A DNA stretch of 52,883 nucleotides from an uncultured Lachnospiraceae bacterium (GCA_902789735.1 CADAOZ010000018.1:1-52883), one strand, 5' to 3'. Counted from the first letter of the stretch, positions 6,806-16,310 are shown. Numbers and translations are program-made. The notes: generated by a model from the letters alone, not told the origin.

Positions 6806-9800
6806 TTGGCAGAAGATAGAAAGATGGCAAGGGAGGACAAAATGGCTGAAGAATCAGGACGTACTGCAAAAAATTCGGCACAGGAAAACAATCCTGTAAA
6901 AAAGAAAGGCACTAGGCCCGAAGAGTCAGGTTCTGCAGCTGAGGGAAAAGCGCCTGCCAAAAAGAAAAAGATCATTATCGTGACCGGGAACCCCAGAGGC
7001 GGCAAGCAGGGCGGTCAGAGAGGAGCCTATTCCAGCGGCAGCGGCTCTTATTCCAGTGGCGGCGGCAAGTCCCGGGAACGCGGTTCCGGCAGCGGCGCCG
7101 GCAGGAATGACGGTAATCGCCGCCCCCAGAGATCCGGCGGCACCGGAAACAGCCGCAGGAACAGCGGCGGCAGGCTGGAAGCCCAGAATGTATACCGTCC
7201 GATCAGGCCCACTGTCGTTCCCAGTCAGATGGAAGTGGATTTCCATAAAGAACCCGTGGCGCCCAAGCCTGCCCCCAAGGCAGAACCTGTCAAAGAGCCT
7301 GTAACAGCGCCCGCGCCCGAAGCGGCCGTATCCACGGCCCCTGCGGCGGAAACAGCAGCGCCCGTGACAGCTCCGGAGGCAGCGCCCGTAAAGGCGGAGA
7401 CAGCGCCCGCGCCCGCGGCTGAGAAGCCTGCGCCTGCGGCAGAGACTGCGGCTCCCGCAGCGGAAAAGACCGCGCCGTCAGAGAAAGCGGCCAGGGAGTC
7501 TGAGAGGACCGGTGAAGGTACCAGAACAGAACGCCAGGGCGGCTACAGGAATGACCGTCAGGGCGGCGGCTATAGAAACGACCGTCAGAGCGGCGGCCAG
7601 GGCGGTTTCAGAAATGACCGTCAGGGCGGCGGCTATAGAAACGACCGTCAGAGCGGCGGCCAGGGCGGTTTCAGAAATGACCGTCAGGGCGGCTACAGAA
7701 ATGACCGTCAGGGCGGCCAGGGCGGACAGTCCGGCTTCAGCCGTGACAGGGACGGCAGGAACAGCAGAGGCGCCAGACCCGGCCAGGGATTCCGTCCTCA
7801 GGGCGGACAGGCAGCCGGCGGACGCCCTTCTTTCGGACAGAATGCACGTCCCGGACAGGCGGCCGGAGGCCGCAGGACCGGCGGCGGACGTCCCGCGGAC
7901 AGCGGCTTTGCCGGCGCTGACAGCAAAAAGCGTGACGATAACAAGCGCAAGATGAACCAGGACCGCGACAGGCGCTCCAAAAAGGACCTGATCTACTCCG
8001 AGGAGAACGAGAAGCAGAAGAACAGGCCCGGCAGGTTCATCCGGCCTGAAAAGAAGGCGGAAGACAAGGTCGAAGAGCAGATCAAGACCATCAAGATCCC
8101 GGAGAAGCTCACCATCCGTGAGCTGGCCGAGAAAATGCACCTGCAGGCTTCGGAAATCATTAAGAAGCTCTTCCTGGCGGGCAAGATCATGACCGTCAAC
8201 AGCGAAGTCTCCTATGAGGAAGCTGAATCCATCGCCATGGATTATGATATCCTCTGCGAGCAGGAGGAAAAGGTCGACGTGATCGAAGAACTCCTGAAGG
8301 AAGACGACGAGAACGAAGAGGATATGGTCGAGAGGCCCCCTGTCATCTGTGTCATGGGACACGTTGACCATGGTAAGACCTCCCTTCTGGATAAGATCAG
8401 AAGCACCAGCGTGACCAGCAAGGAAGCCGGCGGCATTACCCAGGCCATCGGTGCCTATACCGTTTCTGTCAACGACAGGAGCATTACCTTCCTGGATACG
8501 CCCGGACATGAGGCGTTCACGGCCATGCGTCTGCGCGGCGCGACATCTACCGATATCGCGGTCCTTGTCGTAGCGGCGGACGACGGCGTCATGCCTCAGA
8601 CCATTGAGGCCATCAACCATGCAAAGGCAGCCGGCGTTGAGATCATCGTTGCTGTCAACAAGATCGATAAGCCCGACGCCAATATTGAAAAGGTCAAACA
8701 GGAAATGACCAACTACGAGCTGGTCCCCACAGACTGGGGCGGATCTACAGAATTCGTTCCTGTATCCGCCAAGACCGGCGAAGGCATTGAAGACCTGCTG
8801 GAGACCATTCTGCTGACAGCGGATATCCTGGAACTTAAGGCCAATCCCAAACGTCTGGCCAGAGGCCTCGTCCTCGAAGCCAAGCTGGATAAGGGCCGCG
8901 GCCCCGTCGCCAACGTCCTGGTCCAGAAGGGTACCCTGCATGTAGGCGACTTCATTTCCGCAGGCGCCAGCTCCGGTAAGGTCCGTGCCATGATCGATGA
9001 TAAGGGACGCAGGGTCAAAGAAGCCGGCCCTTCCTGCCCTGTCGAGATCCTGGGACTTTCCGACGTTCCCAGCGCGGGCGAAGTCATTATTGCCCATGAC
9101 AGTGACAAGACCGCCAAATCCTTCGCGGCTACCTACAAGACCCAGCATAAGGAAGAGCTGATCGAAGAGACCAGGATGCGCATGAACCTGGACGATCTGT
9201 TCACCCAGATGCAGGAAGGCACCCTCAAGGAATTTGATCTGATTATCAAGGCGGACGTCCAGGGTTCGGTAGAAGCCCTCAAACAGAGCCTGCTCAAGCT
9301 TTCCAATGAGGAAGTGGTCGTCAAGGTCATCCACGCGGCTGTCGGTAATATCAATGAATCCGACGTACAGCTTGCCATCGCCTCCAACGCGGTCATCATC
9401 GGCTTTAACGTAAGGCCGGATGCCCTGGCCAAGAGCATGGCCGATCATGAAGGCGTTGACATCCGTCTGTACAAAGTCATTTATCAGGCCATCGACGCCA
9501 TCGAGCTGTCCCTGAAGGGCATGCGCGCGCCTGTTTATGAAGAGCGTGTCATCGGACATGTGGAAGTCAGACAGCTGTTCAAGGCATCTTCCGTCGGCAA
9601 CATTGCCGGCTCCTATGTCCTGGACGGCGTCGTCCGCAACGGATGCCGTATGAGGATCCGCCGCGGCGAGGAGCTGGTCTATGACGGCAACCTTGCTTCC
9701 CTCAAGCGATTCAAGGATGATGTCAAGGAGGTCCGCGCGGGCTTTGAGTGCGGTCTCGTATTCAAGGATTTCGACAAGATGCAGGTCGGCGATATCGCCG

Positions 9801-9835
9801 AGGCCTTCGATCTGGTCGAGGTTCCCAGAGACTGA
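6806..9835 (+). CDS. infB: Translation initiation factor IF-2
   Basis: A 1009-residue IF-2, the GTPase that places initiator tRNA on the ribosome. The first 400 residues are low complexity: a Lys/Gly/Ser region, an Ala-Pro-Glu stretch (about 155-230) and an Arg-Gly-Asn-Asp-Gln repeat region (about 245-330). An IF2_N domain follows ([20 protein letters not shown]). The G domain has GHVDHGKT at 518-525, then [11 protein letters not shown] and NKIDKPDAN; domains II-IV run to the end. The start is uncertain: a TTG at 6806 has GAGGAGGAAG upstream, while an in-frame ATG at 6842 has its own GGGAGGA site. Confidence 0.95.
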   Translation: MAEDRKMAREDKMAEESGRTAKNSAQENNPVKKKGTRPEESGSAAEGKAPAKKKKIIIVTGNPRGGKQGGQRGAYSSGSGSYSSGGGKSRERGSGSGAGRNDGNRRPQRSGGTGNSRRNSGGRLEAQNVYRPIRPTVVPSQMEVDFHKEPVAPKPAPKAEPVKEPVTAPAPEAAVSTAPAAETAAPVTAPEAAPVKAETAPAPAAEKPAPAAETAAPAAEKTAPSEKAARESERTGEGTRTERQGGYRNDRQGGGYRNDRQSGGQGGFRNDRQGGGYRNDRQSGGQGGFRNDRQGGYRNDRQGGQGGQSGFSRDRDGRNSRGARPGQGFRPQGGQAAGGRPSFGQNARPGQAAGGRRTGGGRPADSGFAGADSKKRDDNKRKMNQDRDRRSKKDLIYSEENEKQKNRPGRFIRPEKKAEDKVEEQIKTIKIPEKLTIRELAEKMHLQASEIIKKLFLAGKIMTVNSEVSYEEAESIAMDYDILCEQEEKVDVIEELLKEDDENEEDMVERPPVICVMGHVDHGKTSLLDKIRSTSVTSKEAGGITQAIGAYTVSVNDRSITFLDTPGHEAFTAMRLRGATSTDIAVLVVAADDGVMPQTIEAINHAKAAGVEIIVAVNKIDKPDANIEKVKQEMTNYELVPTDWGGSTEFVPVSAKTGEGIEDLLETILLTADILELKANPKRLARGLVLEAKLDKGRGPVANVLVQKGTLHVGDFISAGASSGKVRAMIDDKGRRVKEAGPSCPVEILGLSDVPSAGEVIIAHDSDKTAKSFAATYKTQHKEELIEETRMRMNLDDLFTQMQEGTLKEFDLIIKADVQGSVEALKQSLLKLSNEEVVVKVIHAAVGNINESDVQLAIASNAVIIGFNVRPDALAKSMADHEGVDIRLYKVIYQAIDAIELSLKGMRAPVYEERVIGHVEVRQLFKASSVGNIAGSYVLDGVVRNGCRMRIRRGEELVYDGNLASLKRFKDDVKEVRAGFECGLVFKDFDKMQVGDIAEAFDLVEVPRD
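7561..7686 (+). repeat. Exact 63-bp tandem duplication inside infB
   Basis: Two identical 63-bp units begin at 7561 and 7624, each encoding 21 residues made of [10 protein letters not shown] and GFRNDRQ blocks. Partial copies flank them on both sides (7538-7560 and 7687-7735). The copies are identical in DNA as well as protein, which points to recent duplication. Confidence 0.9.
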
Positions 9836-9857
9836 TCCGGATTACCAGAGATTCACT

Positions 9858-9891
9858 GACCGGCGGCGAAGGCATACTTTCGCCGCCGGTC
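9858..9891 (+). other. Strong hairpin between infB and rbfA
   Basis: A 13-bp perfect stem (GACCGGCGGCGAA / TTCGCCGCCGGTC) with a 7-nt loop begins 23 nt after the infB stop. It lacks a following U-run, so it is more likely an RNA processing or stability element than a terminator; rbfA needs read-through. Confidence 0.65.
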
Positions 9892-9939
9892 ATCATCATA
9901 CAGGCAGATTTTTTAAGATCTGCCCATACGGGAGATACC

Positions 9940-10350
9940 ATGAGAAAGAACAGTGTAAAGAACCGCAGGATCAATGACGAAGTGCAGCGGACGCTTTCCG
10001 AGATCATCCGCGGCAATATGAAAGACCCCAGGATCAGCCCCATGACCAGTGTCATGGACGTGATCGTGGCGCCGGACCTGAAGACCTGTAAGGTATGGGT
10101 CAGTGTATACGGGGATTCGGACGCGGCCAGGAATACCATGGAAGGCCTGCGCAGCGCCGCCGGTTTCATCCGCAGCGAGCTGGCCAGAAGGGTCAATCTG
10201 CGCAATACCCCGGAGCTGACCTTCTACCTGGATGATTCCATTGCCTACGGCGTGGAGATGTCCAAAAAGATCGATGACGTGATCAGCGCCGACCTGGAAG
10301 CGGAGAAGCATGCCGGCGTACAGACCGGTGTATATAAGGACGAGTTATGA
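9940..10350 (+). CDS. rbfA: 30S ribosome-binding factor RbfA
   Basis: A 136-residue KH-fold factor for late 16S rRNA processing and 30S maturation. RINDEVQRTLSEIIRGNMKDPRI at the N-terminus, VSVYGDSDA in the middle and LTFYLDDSIAYGVEM near the end are typical. The ATG at 9940 follows CGGGAGATACC; an earlier in-frame start at 9748 would overlap infB. Its stop overlaps the next gene (ATGA). Confidence 0.94.
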   Translation: MRKNSVKNRRINDEVQRTLSEIIRGNMKDPRISPMTSVMDVIVAPDLKTCKVWVSVYGDSDAARNTMEGLRSAAGFIRSELARRVNLRNTPELTFYLDDSIAYGVEMSKKIDDVISADLEAEKHAGVQTGVYKDEL

Positions 10351-11312
10351 ATATACTGCAGGAACTGAAAGGCGTACAGACCATCGCCATCAGCGGCCAT
10401 ATCAACCCGGACGGGGACTGTGTGGGATCCTGCATGGGCATGGCCCTGTACCTGCGCAAAAATATGCCCCAGGCACAGGTGGATGTCTATCTGGAGCCGT
10501 TTACAGACGCTCTGATGCGCAACATTCCCGGAACGGAGACCATCCGTTTCGATTTTGCGCCGGCGGTACCGGCCTATGACGCTTTTATTGTGCTGGACTG
10601 CGGCAAGGAGAGGCTTGGCGGAGCAGAACCCATATTTGACAATGCCGGTCTTACCATTAACATCGACCACCATGTCAGCAATCCGGGGACCGGGCAGGTC
10701 TGCTATCTGGACGGAAACGCCGGCAGCGCCTGTGAGCTGGTCTGGGATGTGCTGGAGGAAGAGCGGACGGACGCCCGGATCGCCCAGGCCCTGTATGTGG
10801 GCATGGTGACGGATACAGGGGTTTTCCGCTACTCCAATACTTCGGAAAAGACCATGGTCAAAGCCGGCCGCCTGCTGCGCTTCGGCTTCGATCATGCCCG
10901 GATCATCCGGGAGGTCTTTTTTGAAAAGACCTTTCTGCAGCATAAGCTGATGGGAATCGGTCTGGGGCAGGCCCGCCTGTATCTGGACGGCCTGCTGATC
11001 GTTTCTGAAATCGACTATGATACCATGCAGGCCAACCACGCCACTAAAAACGATCTGGAGGGGATCGCCAGTGAGATGGTCCTGACGGAGGGCGTCGACT
11101 GTGCCCTGTTCCTGCACGGGAGCAGGCCGGATGAGTCCAGGGTCAGCCTCCGGTCCAATAACATTGTGGACGTGGCCCGGATCGCCCGTCTGTTCGACGG
11201 CGGCGGCCATGTCAGGGCTTCCGGCTGTACCATACACGGGGACAGCGGTCCTGCCCTGGAAAAGATGATCGAAGCGGCCCGGGAACAGCTGCGGGAGGCA
11301 GGCAGGCTGTGA
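10347..11312 (+). CDS. nrnA: DHH-family oligoribonuclease / pAp phosphatase NrnA
   Basis: A 321-residue DHH/DHHA1 phosphoesterase. The metal-binding motifs are visible: SGHINPDGDCVGS (16-28), VLDCG (81-85) and NIDHHVSN (DHH at 106-108). The C-terminal DHHA1 glycine motif is LFDGGGHVRASGC. Homologues degrade very short RNAs and 3'-phosphoadenosine 5'-phosphate. The start overlaps the rbfA stop, so the two are translationally coupled; rbfA-nrnA-truB is the common Firmicute order. Confidence 0.93.
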   Translation: MNILQELKGVQTIAISGHINPDGDCVGSCMGMALYLRKNMPQAQVDVYLEPFTDALMRNIPGTETIRFDFAPAVPAYDAFIVLDCGKERLGGAEPIFDNAGLTINIDHHVSNPGTGQVCYLDGNAGSACELVWDVLEEERTDARIAQALYVGMVTDTGVFRYSNTSEKTMVKAGRLLRFGFDHARIIREVFFEKTFLQHKLMGIGLGQARLYLDGLLIVSEIDYDTMQANHATKNDLEGIASEMVLTEGVDCALFLHGSRPDESRVSLRSNNIVDVARIARLFDGGGHVRASGCTIHGDSGPALEKMIEAAREQLREAGRL

Positions 11313-11332
11313 AAGGCTTTTCCGGCGGAATT

Positions 11333-11434
11333 GCCGGCGCGGGCTGGAGAAGGACAGGATATATGCGGGATTTGCAGAATATTATTTAAATCCACATGGC
11401 CGGCGCGGGCCGGAGAAAGACAGAGTCTATGCGG
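11333..11434 (+). repeat. Imperfect direct repeat of a translation-start region before truB
   Basis: About 36 nt at 11333 (GCCGGCGCGGGCTGGAGAAG...ATGCGG) recur at 11399 with few changes. Each copy carries a GGAGAA ribosome-site-like core followed by an ATGCGG start. The first copy opens an 8-codon reading frame (11363-11389, MRDLQNII); the second starts truB. Confidence 0.7.
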
Positions 11435-12370
11435 AACGGAATGCTGAGCATTTACAAAGAAGCGGGATTTACCTCCAATGACGTAGTAGCAAAACTGCGG
11501 GGGATCCTCCATATGCGCAGGATCGGCCATACAGGGACCCTGGATCCCATGGCGGAAGGCGTACTCCCTGTCTGTCTGGGCAATGCCACCCGGCTCTGCG
11601 ATATGATCGCGGACAGAGACAAGGAGTACAGGGCCGTCATGCGCCTGGGCCTGCGGACAGATACCCAGGATATGACCGGGACCATTCTGGAGGAAGCGCC
11701 TGCGGAAGCCCTCTCCGGAATCACGGAAAGCGCGGTCCGGGAGGCGGCGGAATCCTTTATCGGGGACTACAGTCAGATCCCACCCATGTATTCCGCCCTG
11801 AAGGTGAACGGGCAGAGGCTCTATGACCTGGCCCGCCAGGGCAGGACCGTGGAAAGAAAGGCCCGGCTGATCCGGATCCATGAACTGGAAGTGCTGGAAA
11901 TCGCCATGCCATTTGTGACGATGCGGGTCCGCTGCTCCAAGGGGACCTATATCCGGACCCTCTGTGAGGATATCGGCAGCCGTCTGGGCTGCGGCGGGAC
12001 CATGGACAGTCTTCTGCGGACCAGAGTAGGGCAGTTCACCCTGGAACAATCCTGGAAACTGTCCCAGCTGGAGGAGATCATGAGGGAGGATCCGGAACGG
12101 ATCAGCCGTCTTATCGCCCCGGTAGATTCCTTTTTCGCGGACGCCCCCGCCGGGGTCGTGGCGGATGAGGCCATCCGCTATCTGGCCAACGGCAACCGCC
12201 TGCTGCGCATGCAGGTCCGTTTTGACCGCGGCATGGAGCCCGCGGACGGAGGACAGGTCAGAATGTACAATGGGGACGGCGACTTTTTCGGAGTCTATAC
12301 TTATTCGGCAGGCCAGAGGGCCTTTCTGCCCCTGAAGATGTTCCTGCCGGACACTTACAGAAAATCCTGA
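11429..12370 (+). CDS. truB: tRNA pseudouridine(55) synthase TruB
   Basis: A 313-residue TruB that makes pseudouridine 55 in the T-loop of tRNA. YKEAGFTSNDVV at the N-terminus and the catalytic motif RRIGHTGTLDPMAEG are present, with Asp39 of GTLDP as the nucleophile. Other family segments are RDKEYRAVMRLGLRTDTQD, QIPPMYSALKVNGQRLYDLAR and RVRCSKGTYIRTLCEDIG. The ATG at 11429 is preferred, since the typical TruB N-terminus (MNG-hydrophobic) aligns with MRNGMLSIYKEAG and GGAGAAAG lies 9 nt upstream. Another in-frame start at 11396 would add 11 unusual residues. Confidence 0.94.
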   Translation: MRNGMLSIYKEAGFTSNDVVAKLRGILHMRRIGHTGTLDPMAEGVLPVCLGNATRLCDMIADRDKEYRAVMRLGLRTDTQDMTGTILEEAPAEALSGITESAVREAAESFIGDYSQIPPMYSALKVNGQRLYDLARQGRTVERKARLIRIHELEVLEIAMPFVTMRVRCSKGTYIRTLCEDIGSRLGCGGTMDSLLRTRVGQFTLEQSWKLSQLEEIMREDPERISRLIAPVDSFFADAPAGVVADEAIRYLANGNRLLRMQVRFDRGMEPADGGQVRMYNGDGDFFGVYTYSAGQRAFLPLKMFLPDTYRKS

Positions 12371-12490
12371 CCGCCGGCCGGGATCAGGCCGGACACGCAC
12401 AGGTTACATAGAACGACAGGTTCCATGGGACAATCAGGATACAGGAAAAACGGGCCTGCCCGGGATACAGCCCCGGAGAAAGAATACAGA

Positions 12491-13414
12491 ATGCAGATAT
12501 ATTCAGGTTTAGACAGTTTTTACAGCGTTGAGGATACAGCGATCGCCATCGGCAAATTTGACGGCGTCCACAGAGGACACCGGCGGATCATAGAGGAATT
12601 GTTCCGGAAGAGAGCGGATGATATGCGGACCTGTATCTTTACTTTTGATCCTTCGCCCGAGACTTTCCTCGGCATCGGGGACGGCAGGGAGCTGACGACT
12701 GCAGAGGAGAAGAGGAGGATATTCCAGGAGATCGGGATCGACCTGCTGGTGGAATTCCCCTTTACAGAAGAGACGGCTTCCATGCCGGCCGAGACCTTTG
12801 TGACAGAGATCCTGGTCAAAAAGCTGCACGCCCAGTTCATATGCGCCGGGCACGACCTTTCCTTCGGAAGGGACGGAAAGGGCAACTTTGCTCTGCTGCA
12901 GTCCCTGGGCAAGCATTATGGATTTGAGTCCAAACTGATCCATAAGCTCCAGTATGAAGGGCAGGATATCAGCTCGACACTGATCCGCAGCTTTATCACC
13001 GATGGCAGGATGGAAGAAGCGGCCGCCTGCCTGGGAGAGCCCTATTCCATCCGGGACTGGGTCGTCCATGGCAGGAGACTGGGCAGCGCCATCGGCGTGC
13101 CGACCATCAATCAGCTTCCTCCGGAAGACAAGATCCTGCCCCCCTATGGCGTCTACTTCTCGCAGGTCCTCATTGATGGAAAAATCTATAAAGCGATCAC
13201 CAATATAGGGGTCAAGCCTACAGTGCAGGCGGACGGCCAGCCCAATGTGGAGACCTTCCTCTACGACTTTAAGGGCAGCCTGTACGGAAAACATGTGGAA
13301 GTCAGCCTGCTTTCCTACCGGCGCCCCGAACGGAAGATGGCAGATCTGGCAGAGCTCCAGAAGACCATCCGTGAGGACATTGACGCCGGAAAGGCCTACC
13401 ACGGCATAAAGTGA
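12491..13414 (+). CDS. ribF: Bifunctional riboflavin kinase / FAD synthetase
   Basis: A 307-residue enzyme that phosphorylates riboflavin and adenylates FMN to FAD. The N-terminal nucleotidyltransferase domain has GKFDGVHRGH (21-30), CAGHDLSFGRDGKGN in the middle and SSTLIRSFI. The C-terminal kinase domain has GRRLGSAIGVPTINQ and GVYFSQVLIDGKIYKAITNIGVKPT. In most RibF proteins the kinase motif reads G-x-P-T-x-N, and GVPTIN fits. The start at 12491 follows GGAGAAAG; an ATG at 12425 would add an unrelated N-terminus. Confidence 0.94.
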   Translation: MQIYSGLDSFYSVEDTAIAIGKFDGVHRGHRRIIEELFRKRADDMRTCIFTFDPSPETFLGIGDGRELTTAEEKRRIFQEIGIDLLVEFPFTEETASMPAETFVTEILVKKLHAQFICAGHDLSFGRDGKGNFALLQSLGKHYGFESKLIHKLQYEGQDISSTLIRSFITDGRMEEAAACLGEPYSIRDWVVHGRRLGSAIGVPTINQLPPEDKILPPYGVYFSQVLIDGKIYKAITNIGVKPTVQADGQPNVETFLYDFKGSLYGKHVEVSLLSYRRPERKMADLAELQKTIREDIDAGKAYHGIK

Positions 13415-13473
13415 ACCGGGCGTCAGACTTGCCGGTTCACAAAATGAACCGGACGTCAGACTTTCCGGTTCAG
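13412..13473 (+). repeat. Two tandem hairpin units (33-bp period) after ribF
   Basis: Two copies of a 33-bp unit start at 13412 and 13445. Each folds into a stem TGAACCGG / CCGGTTCA with an 11-13 nt loop containing CGTCAGACTT. The first overlaps the ribF stop codon. No U-run follows, so they are not standard terminators, but the cluster lies just before the rpsO promoter. Confidence 0.8.
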
Positions 13474-13480
13474 AAAAAGC

Positions 13481-13509
13481 TTTACTTTTAAACCGGCATA
13501 TGCTATTAT
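13481..13509 (+). promoter_or_regulatory. rpsO promoter (extended -10)
   Basis: TTTACT (13481-13486) and TATTAT (13504-13509) are 17 nt apart, with TGC directly before the -10. The predicted start near 13516 leaves a 95-nt leader before rpsO, long enough for the S15-binding leader known for this gene; I did not recognise a specific fold. Confidence 0.75.
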
Positions 13510-13610
13510 CCATATGTTATGCGTTAATACCGCCACCCGGAGGCATGACCTTTCTCAACGGTCTCTGAGTGGACGGCGAATAGCTGCGGAGGCAGCAGAA
13601 GGAGAAAAAT

Positions 13611-13877
13611 ATGATTTCAAAAGAGAAAAAAGCAACAATTATTGCAGAGTTCGGCAGAAAAGAAGGCGATACAGGTTCACCTGAAGTTCAGATCGCGATC
13701 CTGACAGCCAGAATCAAAGAGCTCACCGAGCATATGAAGCAGAATCCCAAGGATCACCACTCCGGCAGAGGTCTTCTCAAACTCGTCGGACAGAGAAGAG
13801 GACTCCTTGACTATCTGAAGAAGAACGATATCGAAGGATATCGTGCCCTGATTGCAAAACTGGGAATCAGAAAGTAA
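13611..13877 (+). CDS. rpsO: 30S ribosomal protein S15
   Basis: An 88-residue S15 that binds the central domain of 16S r[26 protein letters not shown] and [24 protein letters not shown] are diagnostic, and the length is standard. AGAAGGAGAAAAAT provides the ribosome site. It has its own promoter and terminator, and pnp follows, the usual rpsO-pnp pair. Confidence 0.98.
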   Translation: MISKEKKATIIAEFGRKEGDTGSPEVQIAILTARIKELTEHMKQNPKDHHSGRGLLKLVGQRRGLLDYLKKNDIEGYRALIAKLGIRK

Positions 13878-13897
13878 TCCATACTTTCACACGGAAA

Positions 13898-13941
13898 GGC
13901 GGCACAGACCGGTTTTTATTGTCGGTTTCTGCCGTCTTTTA
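13898..13941 (+). terminator. Intrinsic terminator after rpsO
   Basis: A 14-position stem with one mismatch (GGCGGCA...TGCCGTC outer part, ACCG...CGGT inner part) and an AT-rich loop is followed by TTTT. It lies 20 nt after the rpsO stop and would reduce read-through into pnp. Confidence 0.7.
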
Positions 13942-13983
13942 CGCATATCGTCCATGATCTGCTCCCGCGACGGGGACAGATAA

Positions 13984-14113
13984 GCTCCGGTAACGTACAT
14001 GTCGGAGCGGCCCCGGAGGAGGGTCCGGAGCGGCAGGCGCCGTTTCCCGCAGGATTCCCGGGGTGATAGAGAAGAAGTAAGAAGAAGCAAGAAGAAGTAG
14101 AAGAAGGAGAAAA
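13984..14113 (+). promoter_or_regulatory. Structured, purine-rich pnp leader
   Basis: A hairpin GCTCCG / CGGAGC (13984-14008) is followed, from 14069, by about 45 nt made almost only of AGAAGAAG blocks leading into GAAGGAGAAAAAC and the pnp ATG. I see no clear promoter between the rpsO terminator and pnp, so expression may rely on partial read-through. PNPase mRNA is autoregulated in other bacteria; whether this leader serves that purpose is unknown. Confidence 0.4.
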
Positions 14114-14115
14114 AC

Positions 14116-16224
14116 ATGTACAAAACTTACTCAATGGAACTTGCCGGCCGTACGCTCAGTGTAGATATCGGCAGAGTCGGCAAACAGGCAGGCGGCTGCG
14201 CTTTCATCCATTACGCGGACACCACCCTGCTCTGTACGGCGACCACTTCAGCAGCCCCCAGGGACGGAATCGATTTCTTCCCCCTGTCTGTTGAATACAG
14301 TGAGAAATACTATGCCGTAGGCAAGATCCCCGGTGGCTTCAACAAGCGTGAAGGCAAGCCTTCCGAGAACGCCATCCTGACCAGCCGTGTCATTGACAGG
14401 CCCATGCGGCCTTTGTTCCCCAAGGACTATCGTAATGATACGACCCTGGAATGCATGGTCATGAGCGTTGATCCTACTGCCAGACCCGAGCTGGTGGCAA
14501 TGATCGGTGCTTCCATTGCAGCATCTATTTCCGATATTCCCTTCGCGGGTCCCTGTGCCGCCACCCAGATCGGTCTGGTCGACGGTCAGATGATCATCAA
14601 TCCCGGCCAGGAAGAGTGGGACAACGGCGACCTCAAGCTGACTGTCGCTTCCACTGCGGATAAGGTCATCATGATCGAGGCGGGCGCCAACGAGATCCCC
14701 GAAGCTGACATGATCAGATACATCTACGAGGCGGATGCCGTCAACAAGCAGATCATCGAGTTCATCAACGGGATCGTTGCCGAGTGTGGCAAGCCCAAGA
14801 GAGAGTATGTTTCCTGCGCGATCCCGGAAGAGCTTTTCGCGGCGATCAAAGAGATCGTTCCTCCGGAAGAGATGGAAACAGCCGTATTTACAGATGACAA
14901 GCAGACCAGAGAAGGCAACATTGAAGCCATTACCGAGAAGCTGAAAGAAGCTTTCGCGGAGAACGAAGAGTGGCTGGCCGTACTGGGCGAGGCTGTGTAT
15001 CAGTATCAGAAGAAGACCGTCCGCAAGATGATCCTCAAGGACCATAAGAGACCCGACGGCCGTCAGCTGAACCAGATCCGTCCTCTGGCAGCGGAAGTCG
15101 ACATCATTCCCCGTGTCCATGGTTCCGCCATGTTCACAAGAGGCCAGACCCAGATCTGCAACGTAGTCACACTGGCGCCCCTTTCCGAGGCACAGCGTGT
15201 GGAGGGCCTTGACCCCAACATCACAGAGAAGAGATATGTACATCAGTACAACTTCCCCAGCTATTCCGTAGGTGAGACCAGGGTATCCAGAGGTCCCGGC
15301 CGTCGTGAGATCGGCCACGGCGCCCTGGCGGAGAGGGCCCTGCTTCCCGTACTGCCCTCCATCGAGGAATTTCCTTATGCCATCCGCTCGGTCTCCGAGA
15401 CTTTCGAGTCCAACGGCTCCACCTCCATGGCATCCACCTGCGCTTCCTGCATGTCCCTGATGGCAGCAGGCGTACCGATCAAAAAGCAGGTCGCAGGCAT
15501 TTCCTGCGGTCTGGTGACCGGTGACAGCGACGACGATTTCGTACTCCTGACCGATATCCAGGGTCTGGAGGACTTCTTCGGCGATATGGACTTCAAGGTA
15601 ACAGGTACCCATGACGGTATCACCGCCATCCAGATGGATATCAAGATCCACGGCCTGACCAGACCTATCGTGGAAGGCGCCATCGCCCGCTGCAAAGAAG
15701 CCCGTGAGTTCATCATGGCAGACTGCATGACACCCGCCATCGCTGAGCCCCGTCCCGAGGTCAGCAAGTACGCGCCCAAGATCAACTTCATGCAGATCGA
15801 TCCCGAGAAGATCGGTGATGTCGTCGGCCAGAGAGGCAAGACCATCAATGAGATCATCAAGAGGACCGGTGTGCAGATCGATATTGATGATGACGGCAAG
15901 ATTTCCATCTGCGGCAATGACGCTGCCGCCATGGCAGAAGCCCAGAAGATGATCACCATCATCACCACCGAATTTGAAGAAGGCCAGGTGCTGGACGGTG
16001 TCGTAGTCAGCATCAAGGAATTCGGCGCTTTCCTGGAGTTCGCTCCCGGCAAGGAAGGCATGGTCCACATTTCCAAGATCGCCAACCGCCGCATCGAGCA
16101 TGTGGAAGACGTCCTGACACTGGGTGACAAGGTCACCGTTGTCTGCCTCGGCAAGGACAGAATGGGCAGGCTTTCCTTCTCCATTAAGGATGCTCCTAAG
16201 CAGGGCAGAAAAAACAAAAGGTAA
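14116..16224 (+). CDS. pnp: Polyribonucleotide nucleotidyltransferase (PNPase)
   Basis: A 702-residue phosphorolytic 3'-5' exoribonuclease. Two RNase PH-like domains are evident: an N-terminal one (TTLLCTATTSAAPRDGIDFFPL, GGFNKREGKPSENAILTSR) and a second from about residue 310 (RPDGRQLNQIRPL, GSAMFTRGQTQ, GPGRREIGHGALAERAL). A KH domain (about 555-612, IDPEKIGDVVGQRGKTINEI) and an S1 domain (about 622-690, GVVVSIKEFGAFLEFAPGKEGMVH) close the chain. Length is normal for Firmicutes. Monocistronic, with a strong terminator after it. Confidence 0.98.
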   Translation: MYKTYSMELAGRTLSVDIGRVGKQAGGCAFIHYADTTLLCTATTSAAPRDGIDFFPLSVEYSEKYYAVGKIPGGFNKREGKPSENAILTSRVIDRPMRPLFPKDYRNDTTLECMVMSVDPTARPELVAMIGASIAASISDIPFAGPCAATQIGLVDGQMIINPGQEEWDNGDLKLTVASTADKVIMIEAGANEIPEADMIRYIYEADAVNKQIIEFINGIVAECGKPKREYVSCAIPEELFAAIKEIVPPEEMETAVFTDDKQTREGNIEAITEKLKEAFAENEEWLAVLGEAVYQYQKKTVRKMILKDHKRPDGRQLNQIRPLAAEVDIIPRVHGSAMFTRGQTQICNVVTLAPLSEAQRVEGLDPNITEKRYVHQYNFPSYSVGETRVSRGPGRREIGHGALAERALLPVLPSIEEFPYAIRSVSETFESNGSTSMASTCASCMSLMAAGVPIKKQVAGISCGLVTGDSDDDFVLLTDIQGLEDFFGDMDFKVTGTHDGITAIQMDIKIHGLTRPIVEGAIARCKEAREFIMADCMTPAIAEPRPEVSKYAPKINFMQIDPEKIGDVVGQRGKTINEIIKRTGVQIDIDDDGKISICGNDAAAMAEAQKMITIITTEFEEGQVLDGVVVSIKEFGAFLEFAPGKEGMVHISKIANRRIEHVEDVLTLGDKVTVVCLGKDRMGRLSFSIKDAPKQGRKNKR

Positions 16225-16272
16225 TCGGAAGGGCAGGCAGCCCGCGGGCCGCCGCGTCTGACTGAACGTAGA

Positions 16273-16310
16273 GGGATGCCCGCTGTCAGTTCAGCGTGCA
16301 TCCTTTTTTT
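16273..16310 (+). terminator. Intrinsic terminator after pnp
   Basis: The stem GGATGC-CGCTG / CAGCG-GCATCC, with one internal mismatch and a 6-nt loop, is followed by seven T residues. It lies about 50 nt after the pnp stop and before prfC. Confidence 0.9.

Noticed and set aside
7478..9559. Very long minus-strand frame (693 codons) opposite infB
   Set aside because: It is an antisense shadow: high-GC codon bias of infB keeps the complement open. It has no family resemblance and the plus strand clearly encodes IF-2.
9858..9891. Intrinsic terminator after infB
   Set aside because: The stem is excellent but no U-run follows, and rbfA has no promoter of its own in the gap.
14248..16101. 617-codon minus-strand frame opposite pnp
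   Set aside because: Antisense shadow of PNPase with repetitive Asp/Gly/Leu composition and no recognisable domain.
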